DNA from: Nanosynbacter sp.
GTDB lineage: Bacteria; Patescibacteriota; Saccharimonadia; Saccharimonadales; Saccharimonadaceae
DNA length: 5,397 nucleotides
Reading direction: 5' to 3'
Assembly (NCBI GenBank): GCA_029975625.1
Contig: JARKOR010000050.1
Location: forward strand, 1 to 5,397
Shown: in pieces, positions 1 through 4,213 of the stretch
How the letters are laid out: the number at the start of each line of letters is the position of its first letter
How positions within the stretch are numbered: the stretch's first letter is position 1
Position numbers and translations under genes: made by a program
Notes under the pieces: generated by a model
The model's database searches: none
What the model saw: only the letters and a program-made list of their open reading frames with translations
Told to the model about the DNA's origin: nothing

Positions 1-1030
1 GCGATAAAAAGAGCGCCAAAGGCCAGCGGCTTCGAAGTGTCATACGATAATATTGAGCGAACACAATCACCGCCATGCCACCCAGTAGCGCCTCCACACC
101 TAGCATTATCCACGACCGCTCGAGGATTGCGACAATGATGATTATTTGCGTCATGATGACCGTACACGATAGGCTCGCCCCGAGAAGAACACTCGTCACG
201 GAATTCCCAAACCGAGGAAGCAGAAGCCGACGACTCGTTTCTATTTGTGACGCCCACTTTTTCTCAAAGTTGACGCCAAGGGCGGGGGTGCTCACGACCA
301 GCTGATATTCATCCGTTTTCGTTAGCTCCGCCGCAATATGCGACTCTGGCTGCACCTCGTCTCGCCACTCGCCAAAACCGCCCAGTTCATCTATAAGTAC
401 ATGGCGGTCAATCATCCAGGCGGCGGAAGAAACACCCGGAATCGTGCGTGAATTTAGCACGAGCTCCCAAAAATACCGCAATGTTGATAGCCACGAACTT
501 GCTCGATACGTATCGTTTCGTTGAGGAATAACTGACATCATTTTCCTGTTTTCAAAAAGCATATCTTCAACCATCAGCCGAATACTCTCCCGCTCCAAGC
601 GAGTATCGACATCCATAAATAAGATTATTTTACCGCTTGCTTCATTTGCCAACGTCTGGAGCGAAAAGTTTTTTCCAAGCCAGTCATCCGGCAGCTCATC
701 GCCCTCGACAAACCGCACTCCCGCGTGTGCGAACGCACGAATGATATGCGACGTGTTATCACTCGAGTGGTCATCAAGCACAATTGCTTCAAGCTTTGGA
801 TAATCACTCGCCAGCACCGATTCCAGACATTCGCTCATGGCGTGCGTCTCATTGCGCGCCGGAATACACACACTAACCGACGGCAGCTGGTCTGATGACG
901 TAATTCTCGGCGGCCTTGTGAACAAAAAAGTACGTCGAGCTTTTCGCAGCTTAACAAGCACAAAAACCAAGGCGCTGAACGCCACGACATACAGTTCGAT
1001 AAACACGAGAGTAATCATCCTCTTTATCAT
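1..1030 (-). CDS. Family 2 glycosyltransferase, membrane-associated (3' end cut off by the window)
   Basis: The minus strand is open from an ATG at 1030 to the left edge, giving 343 codons without a stop. An in-frame TAG lies just upstream of that ATG. Residues about 6–27 form a hydrophobic N-terminal segment. The GT-A nucleotide-sugar domain follows, with SVSVCIPARNE at 51–61, the LDDHSSDNT acidic motif at 85–93, DDWLGKN at 115–121 and the metal-binding DVD at 140–142. The WLGK-then-DxD order recalls the HpnB/CrtQ-like branch of GT2, in which a sugar is transferred to a lipid-type acceptor. Hydrophobic stretches near 279–303 and 306–326, with another beginning at the edge, suggest C-terminal membrane helices. 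No QxxRW motif, as found in processive synthases, is visible. A likely role is cell-envelope glycolipid or polysaccharide assembly at the membrane, but donor and acceptor cannot be read from sequence. The start is uncertain: ATG 1030 lacks a Shine-Dalgarno sequence, while ATG 1018 has AGAGG directly abutting it. It is divergent from secE. Confidence 0.88.
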   Translation of the reverse strand, partial: MIKRMITLVFIELYVVAFSALVFVLVKLRKARRTFLFTRPPRITSSDQLPSVSVCIPARNETHAMSECLESVLASDYPKLEAIVLDDHSSDNTSHIIRAFAHAGVRFVEGDELPDDWLGKNFSLQTLANEASGKIILFMDVDTRLERESIRLMVEDMLFENRKMMSVIPQRNDTYRASSWLSTLRYFWELVLNSRTIPGVSSAAWMIDRHVLIDELGGFGEWRDEVQPESHIAAELTKTDEYQLVVSTPALGVNFEKKWASQIETSRRLLLPRFGNSVTSVLLGASLSCTVIMTQIIIIVAILERSWIMLGVEALLGGMAVIVFAQYYRMTLRSRWPLALFLS

Positions 1031-1038
1031 AGCAGGAT

Positions 1039-1067
1039 TTGCGTTTTTTGAAAAAATCCACTATACT
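1039..1067 (+). promoter_or_regulatory. Sigma70-type promoter upstream of secE
   Basis: TTGCGT (1039–1044) and TATACT (1062–1067) are separated by exactly 17 bases, close to the housekeeping consensus. Transcription would begin near 1074, leaving a leader of about 40 bases before secE. No other good promoter is seen before nusG, so this one probably drives secE, nusG and the ORF behind them. The -35 end lies about 9 bases from the divergent glycosyltransferase start. Confidence 0.7.
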
Positions 1068-1086
1068 GTATTTGACAGTCTGTGAA
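1060..1086 (-). promoter_or_regulatory. Possible weak promoter for the glycosyltransferase gene
   Basis: On the minus strand TATAGT (1065–1060) could be a -10 box, with TTCACA (1086–1081) upstream at a short 15-base spacing. It overlaps the -10 box of the secE promoter on the other strand, so the two would share the same DNA. The suboptimal spacing makes this tentative. It is listed because the gene starts about 30 bases downstream and no better candidate is visible in the intergenic region. Confidence 0.25.
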
Positions 1087-1100
1087 AGAACAGACTTTTT
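1077..1100 (+). promoter_or_regulatory. Stem-loop with T-run in the secE leader (possible attenuator or 5' stabiliser)
   Basis: AGTCTGT (1077–1083) pairs perfectly with ACAGACT (1090–1096) around a 6-base loop, and the right arm runs directly into five T residues (1096–1100). This has the form of a small intrinsic terminator, yet it lies between the predicted transcription start and secE, with no plus-strand gene upstream for it to terminate. It could act as a leaky attenuator or as a 5'-terminal stem protecting the mRNA. The stem has only three G-C pairs, so termination would be partial. There is no T-run on the minus-strand side. Confidence 0.5.
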
Positions 1101-1115
1101 AATTTGGGAGAAATG

Positions 1116-1442
1116 ATGGCAGAGAAAAAGACCACATCACCAGAAACAACCACTATTCACCGCATCAAGGCGAATGATAGTGGCAAGGTAGCAAAAAAAG
1201 AAACTCCGAAGAAAAAAAGCGAGAAGACAGCTAAAGAGGTCAAACCAACGCGAAATCCATTCGTTAGGCTTGGACGCTACTTTAAGGGCGCGTGGGCTGA
1301 GCTCAAACAGGTTCGCTGGCCAAGCCGTTCCGCAACCTGGAGTATGACCCTGGCCGTGCTTCTGTTTACGGCAATGTTTGTGGTACTTATTTTATTACTT
1401 GATGCCGGATTTAACTGGTTATTTGAAATGTTATTAGGTTAG
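1116..1442 (+). CDS. secE: Preprotein translocase subunit SecE
   Basis: SecE clamps the two halves of SecY in the SecYEG channel of the cytoplasmic membrane. The 108-residue product has a Lys/Thr/Glu-rich, probably disordered N-terminal extension (1–47). The amphipathic surface helix follows (about 52–67, RYFKGAWAELKQV), then the conserved WPSR hinge at 68–71 and one hydrophobic membrane helix at about 76–97. This is the single-span form typical of most bacteria rather than the three-span E. coli form. The basic extension makes it longer than the roughly 60-residue minimal SecE. I chose ATG 1116 because GGGAG (1106–1110) is 5 bases upstream. ATG 1113 is also possible, and an in-frame TTG at 1104 would place the start over the ribosome-binding site. 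nusG follows after 15 bases, as in most bacteria, which supports the call. The promoter and leader hairpin upstream are described separately. Confidence 0.95.
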   Translation: MAEKKTTSPETTTIHRIKANDSGKVAKKETPKKKSEKTAKEVKPTRNPFVRLGRYFKGAWAELKQVRWPSRSATWSMTLAVLLFTAMFVVLILLLDAGFNWLFEMLLG

Positions 1443-1457
1443 GAAGGACGATAAAAG

Positions 1458-2000
1458 ATGACGAAACGATATGATGACAGCCGCCAATGGTACGCAATTC
1501 ACACGTACAGCGGATATGAGGAAAAAGTTGCGGAAAGCATTCGCCAGCGTATAAACGCGGTTGATATGGCAGATAAGATTTTTGACTGTATTGTACCAAA
1601 AGAGAAGCAGATTCAAATCAAAAACGGCAAGCGAAAAGTCGTCGACGCGAAAATCTTCCAAGGGTATGTTCTTGTTGAAATGAAGCTTACGGACGAAACA
1701 TGGTATATCGTGCGAAATACCCCAGGTGTGACAGGGTTTGTCGGCGCTGACACGACGCCAACTCCCGTATCTGAACAAGAGATGCGCAAGATTAAAAAAC
1801 GCATGGGCGTTGAAGAGCCGAAACATCAGATTGATTTCAGCGTAGGCGAAGTAGTATCAATCGTTGACGGCCCATTTAAGGGCTTCGATGGCTCGATTGC
1901 TGAAATCGATGCCGTCAAGGGCAAAATCAAAGTTATGGTCAGCATGTTTGGCCGCGATACGCCGGTTGAGCTTGACGCATTGCAGGTAAAGAAGGTATAG
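1458..2000 (+). CDS. nusG: Transcription termination/antitermination factor NusG
   Basis: NusG binds the clamp of RNA polymerase, affects pausing and elongation, and can bridge to ribosomal protein S10 or Rho through its KOW domain. The 180-residue product has both domains at family-typical length. The NGN domain spans about 9–115, with QWYAIHTYSGYE at 10–21, the basic strand KNGKRK at 55–60 and FQGYVLVEM at 67–75. TWYIVRNTPGVTGFVG at 81–96 completes the polymerase-facing surface. The KOW domain spans about 126–178 (GEVVSIVDGPFKGFDG at 130–145, then FGRDTPVEL at 164–172). No species-specific insertion is visible. The ribosome-binding site AGGAAGGA (1441–1448) overlaps the secE stop codon, suggesting coupled translation. 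The next ORF begins one base after the nusG stop, so they almost certainly share an mRNA. Confidence 0.98.
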   Translation: MTKRYDDSRQWYAIHTYSGYEEKVAESIRQRINAVDMADKIFDCIVPKEKQIQIKNGKRKVVDAKIFQGYVLVEMKLTDETWYIVRNTPGVTGFVGADTTPTPVSEQEMRKIKKRMGVEEPKHQIDFSVGEVVSIVDGPFKGFDGSIAEIDAVKGKIKVMVSMFGRDTPVELDALQVKKV

Positions 2001-2001
2001 T

Positions 2002-2352
2002 ATGTCGGAGAAAATTGAATCATCAGATAAAAAACCTTGGCTAAATTTGAGTAAAAACAATCTAGAGAGTATCGGTAATGCGTTAGGGCGAATTGCGAAC
2101 GCAGAATTGGGTAGAAGCTGTACGGGTCCAAGACCAATAACAAATCAGCCGGGTACGCCGGATCTGATTGATGGGCTTGCGGAGTTATGGGCTAGTACTG
2201 GCACTCTTAGTACAGTTGGCGAAAAAGCCGGAAGTATTTCAATGAAAATGGTTTCTGGCGAACCGTTAAAGGATTGGGAGTTGAAGTTAATAGACGAGTT
2301 ACGCGAGCTTGGCCAAAGCTATACACAAGAAGAAAAAGGGCCCGAATCTTGA
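2002..2352 (+). CDS. Uncharacterised 116-residue protein between nusG and rplK
   Basis: I do not recognise this family. The ATG lies one base after the nusG TAG, with AAGGT (1992–1996) as ribosome-binding site 5 bases upstream, so translation is probably coupled to nusG. The product looks soluble, with no signal peptide or membrane segment. It has a polar N-terminus (1–12), a probable helix at about 18–36, and a Gly/Pro-rich turn region at about 38–53 holding its single Cys (C40). Two further probable helices (about 53–65 and 88–105) precede a charged tail ending EEKGPES. Base composition is more AT-rich than in nusG. In most bacteria rplK follows nusG directly, so this is an insertion into a conserved cluster. 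The coupling and intact frame favour a real gene, but no function can be assigned. A role linked to transcription or ribosomes would be inference from position only. Confidence 0.75.
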   Translation: MSEKIESSDKKPWLNLSKNNLESIGNALGRIANAELGRSCTGPRPITNQPGTPDLIDGLAELWASTGTLSTVGEKAGSISMKMVSGEPLKDWELKLIDELRELGQSYTQEEKGPES

Positions 2353-2377
2353 TTTAATCAGCAAATATTGCTACAAT
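2349..2377 (+). promoter_or_regulatory. Sigma70-type promoter upstream of rplK
   Basis: TTGATT (2349–2354) and TACAAT (2372–2377) are spaced by exactly 17 bases. The -35 box overlaps the stop codon of the preceding ORF. Transcription would start near 2384, giving a leader of about 50 bases before rplK. This would let rplK be expressed independently of secE-nusG; read-through from upstream remains possible because no terminator separates them. Confidence 0.6.
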
Positions 2378-2380
2378 TTA

Positions 2381-2420
2381 TTAGTTACGCACTAAATAGT
2401 AGCTTCAATTAATATTTAGT
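2381..2420 (+). promoter_or_regulatory. Competing inverted repeats in the rplK leader
   Basis: ACTAAATA (2391–2398) is a perfect complement of TATTTAGT (2413–2420), giving an 8-bp stem with a 14-base loop. The start of the same segment, ACTAA (2391–2395), can instead pair with TTAGT (2381–2385) around a 5-base loop. The two folds are mutually exclusive. The larger stem ends 5 bases before the ribosome-binding AAGGG (2426–2430). The stems are AU-rich and weak alone, so a regulatory role would need protein binding or comparative support. Confidence 0.35.
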
Positions 2421-2436
2421 ACAAAAAGGGAAAGAA

Positions 2437-2862
2437 ATGGCAAAGAAAGTTATTGGAAATCTTAAATTACGCATTCCAGCTGGTCGCGCGACTGCAGGGC
2501 CTCCTGTTGGCTCAACGCTAGGTCAGTGGGGACTAAACATGATGGATTTCATCAATCCATTTAACGACGCAACGAAAGACCTTATGGGCAAGGACGTTAT
2601 CGTTCATATCCAAGTGTTTGAGGACCGCTCTTTTACATGGAAAAGTCTTGGACAGCCAGTCGACGACTTGATTCGCGAAAAAGCGGGAATTAAGAAGGGA
2701 AGCGCAAAGCCTCATTCTGACAAGGTCGGCAAACTCACTCGCGCACAGGCTGCGGAGATTGCGGAAATCAAAAAAGATCAGTTGAATGCGATTAACGAAG
2801 AGGGACGTATTAAGGTCATTGCCGGTTCAGCACGCTCAATGGGCGTCGAACTAGTTGACTAA
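2437..2862 (+). CDS. rplK: Large ribosomal subunit protein uL11 (L11)
   Basis: L11 binds the 23S rRNA GTPase-associated region (helices 43/44) and helps elongation factors and RelA-type stringent factors act on the ribosome. At 141 residues it matches the family length. The N-terminal domain (1–69) carries the Pro-rich helix with PPVG at 22–25 and LGQWGLNMMDF at 28–38. The C-terminal rRNA-binding domain (about 72–141) has AGIKKGSAKP at 83–92, KVGKLTRAQ at 96–104 and GSARSMGV at 130–137. Compared with the usual form, Pro20 is Ala and Pro26 is Ser, and GQWG replaces GQQG/GQHG, so the N-terminal domain is divergent. AAGGG (2426–2430) lies 6 bases before the ATG. A terminator follows 22 bases after the stop codon, and rplA, the usual next gene, is absent. 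L11 therefore appears to be made alone or at the end of the secE transcript. Confidence 0.97.
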   Translation: MAKKVIGNLKLRIPAGRATAGPPVGSTLGQWGLNMMDFINPFNDATKDLMGKDVIVHIQVFEDRSFTWKSLGQPVDDLIREKAGIKKGSAKPHSDKVGKLTRAQAAEIAEIKKDQLNAINEEGRIKVIAGSARSMGVELVD

Positions 2863-2884
2863 TATACTAGACACGTCTTACGAT

Positions 2885-2913
2885 AAAATACCGCTCATCT
2901 GGGCGGTATTTTT
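2885..2913 (+). terminator. Intrinsic terminator after rplK
   Basis: AAAATACCGC (2885–2894) pairs perfectly over 10 bases with GCGGTATTTT (2903–2912) around an 8-base loop, and the T-run extends to 2913. It lies 22 bases after the rplK stop codon. The A-run on the left would also give a short U-run on the opposite strand. It separates the secE–rplK group from the next plus-strand gene. Confidence 0.88.
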
Positions 2914-3031
2914 AGACATTTTGTTGCATTTTGTGCTCATATGTGACAGAATTAGGTATCCACACATTCCGCTATCTTGATTGCCGAGATGGCGTTGAGA
3001 TAGTGGAGCACATTGACAGAGGAGAAAAATA

Positions 3032-3493
3032 ATGGCAGACTTAACGTCCGATCTCCCGTACGAGGGCGCTCTACCCGAACGAGACATACTAAGGGCGGGC
3101 ATTAAAGGCTTCAGCTCCATCAGAGATATCCTGGATAGTCAGCACAGAGATCTTTGTGCACAAATAGCCCATATCCTGTATAAGACCCTCTACGCGACAT
3201 GGGAGCATAACTCCTATCAAGGAGACCCAGACACGGAGGCGTTTAGCGTTCAAGAGGGTGAGCCATTTGGCCTATGGCTCGAGAGAACTCTGCTCAGCAA
3301 AAGGGTTGACGGATATTACAGCTGCGCATTCAGTAGCGACCCGTTACTCTTTGGGGTGTGGCTGTCCGCAACCGATATTGGAGGTGAACACGCCACGATA
3401 GTAGTGCTCAATAGACATCTCGAAAAACACGGCGTGGCTATAGCTATTGAGCCTAAGCCCTGCACTATGTTGACCTCAGTTTATCATCTGTGA
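3032..3493 (+). CDS. Uncharacterised 153-residue protein
   Basis: I do not recognise this family. The start is well supported: AGAGGAG (3018–3024) sits 7 bases before the ATG, and an in-frame TGA at 3014–3016 rules out a longer form. No signal peptide or membrane helix is evident. Residues about 16–56 look helical (containing IRDILDSQHRDLCAQIAHIL). From about 93 the pattern is strand-like, with hydrophobic stretches YYSCAF (95–100), LLFGVWLSA (105–113), ATIVVLNRH (121–129) and VAIAIE (135–140). This suggests a small alpha+beta domain. Cysteines at 42, 98 and 144 form no obvious metal motif. It stands alone between two terminators, so it is probably monocistronic. A weak promoter (TTGATT 2977–2982, GATAGT 2999–3004, 16-base spacing) may drive it. 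Strong ribosome-binding site, intact frame and own terminator favour a real gene; the function is unknown. Confidence 0.75.
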   Translation: MADLTSDLPYEGALPERDILRAGIKGFSSIRDILDSQHRDLCAQIAHILYKTLYATWEHNSYQGDPDTEAFSVQEGEPFGLWLERTLLSKRVDGYYSCAFSSDPLLFGVWLSATDIGGEHATIVVLNRHLEKHGVAIAIEPKPCTMLTSVYHL

Positions 3494-3550
3494 CACCAAT
3501 ACCGGCCGAGACATTCTACTGAGGTTCAGAGCCCATCTCCTCTGTCCTCA
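3473..3550 (+). repeat. Alternating complementary segments preceding the terminator
   Basis: ACCTCAGT (3473–3480, inside the end of the 3032–3493 gene) is a perfect complement of ACTGAGGT (3518–3525). TGAGG (3520–3524) can instead pair with CCTCA (3546–3550), helped by an adjacent CAGAG (3527–3531)/CTCTG (3540–3544) stem. That last CCTCA is also part of the left arm of the terminator that follows. Separately, the 10-base word CGAGACATTC occurs at 3507–3516 and again at 3561–3570. The pairings are directly visible; any switching function is inference. Confidence 0.5.
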
Positions 3551-3590
3551 CCACTTTTCTCGAGACATTCGAGAGCGGTGGTGAGGTTTT
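3546..3590 (+). terminator. Intrinsic terminator between convergent genes
   Basis: CCTCACCAC (3546–3554) pairs perfectly with GTGGTGAGG (3578–3586), and inside it CTCGA (3559–3563) pairs with TCGAG (3569–3573) around a 5-base loop. The intervening TTTT/AGCG bases give two wobbles, one mismatch and one pair, so the stem is nearly continuous over 18 positions. TTTT follows at 3587–3590. It ends plus-strand transcription 9 bases before the stop codon of the convergent gpmA. The opposite strand has no T-run after the stem, so as a terminator it is directional. Confidence 0.75.
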
Positions 3591-3598
3591 CCAGCAAG

Positions 3599-4213
3599 CT
3601 ATAACTCTACGACGTCTTTCGTGTCTTGACGACCGTCTTCATCGACAGTGTAAACAATTGCGCAATTATGTCCAAATTCAGTTGAACTTATATCTTCATC
3701 CGATATATTCTCAATGTATTTCAGCAGTGCGCGAAGTGAATTTCCATGTCCTACGATGAGGATATTTTTTCCTGCCCTTAGTTCAGGAACGATAGTCTGA
3801 AGGTAAAAGGGTAGAGCACGAGAATAAACGTCCTTAAGAGACTCGCCGTTCTCAATTGGTCGATCCCAGCCGCGCCGTAAAGCCAAGTAGGCCTCATCGC
3901 CGATTTCCGCTTTCACTTCTTCTTTGAGCATACCAGTGTAAACACCGTAGTCACGCTCGTTAATCGCTCCTGACTCGTGTCGTTCAACATCGGTCTTTCC
4001 AGCACCCTCAAGAACCGCATCCAGCGTCTCTTTGGTACGCTTCAGTTCAGAGTCGTAGGCTATGTCAATAGGTGTATCTCGCAACTTCTCTCCCAGCTCT
4101 CGCGATAATCGCGCGCCCTCCTCGGTAATACTGACATCCGTCCAGCCAGTCCATTTACCAAGTGCGTTCCACTCTGACTCTCCGTGTCGAATAAGAATTA
4201 GCTTGCCTGACAT
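3599..4213 (-). CDS. gpmA: 2,3-bisphosphoglycerate-dependent phosphoglycerate mutase (short form)
   Basis: This enzyme interconverts 3-phosphoglycerate and 2-phosphoglycerate in the cytoplasm through a phosphohistidine intermediate. Active-site elements of the histidine phosphatase superfamily are present in order: LIRHGESEWN at 7–16 with phosphorylated His10 and Arg9, and TGWTD at 22–26. SELKRT at 55–60 and NERDYG at 85–90 follow, with Glu86 as the likely acid/base. RRGWD at 113–117 and GHGNSLRALLKY at 155–166 with the second catalytic His156 complete the set. The ERxYG and RRG motifs separate it from generic phosphatases of the superfamily. At 204 residues it is clearly shorter than the 250-residue E. 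coli enzyme: the segment between RRGWD and ENGESL is only a few residues, and the C-terminal tail is reduced. The IPTG-type motif near the end is replaced by EFGHN. The ATG overlaps the eno stop codon by one base, with GGAGGAG (4224–4218) inside the eno 3' end, so translation is coupled to eno. Confidence 0.95.
   Translation of the reverse strand: MSGKLILIRHGESEWNALGKWTGWTDVSITEEGARLSRELGEKLRDTPIDIAYDSELKRTKETLDAVLEGAGKTDVERHESGAINERDYGVYTGMLKEEVKAEIGDEAYLALRRGWDRPIENGESLKDVYSRALPFYLQTIVPELRAGKNILIVGHGNSLRALLKYIENISDEDISSTEFGHNCAIVYTVDEDGRQDTKDVVEL

Noticed and set aside
625..807. A minus-strand open frame of 60 codons
   Set aside because: It is a shifted-frame shadow of the glycosyltransferase, whose DDHSSDNT and DVD motifs are read in the other frame.
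1072..1077. A perfect TTGACA box
   Set aside because: No -10 box lies 16–18 bases downstream; that position is the T-run of the leader hairpin. The TTGCGT/TATACT pair upstream is a better promoter.
837..1085. A plus-strand open frame of 82 codons ending in the secE promoter region
   Set aside because: It lies opposite the N-terminal coding part of the glycosyltransferase, has no Shine-Dalgarno sequence and would run through the secE promoter.
1434..1826. A minus-strand open frame of 130 codons
   Set aside because: It is antisense to nusG, whose domains are unambiguous, and its product resembles no protein family.
3473..3590. The repeats considered as a CRISPR array or type III toxin–antitoxin repeat RNA
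   Set aside because: There are only two copies of a 10-base direct repeat, no regular spacers, and no toxin-like gene in the position expected for type III systems.
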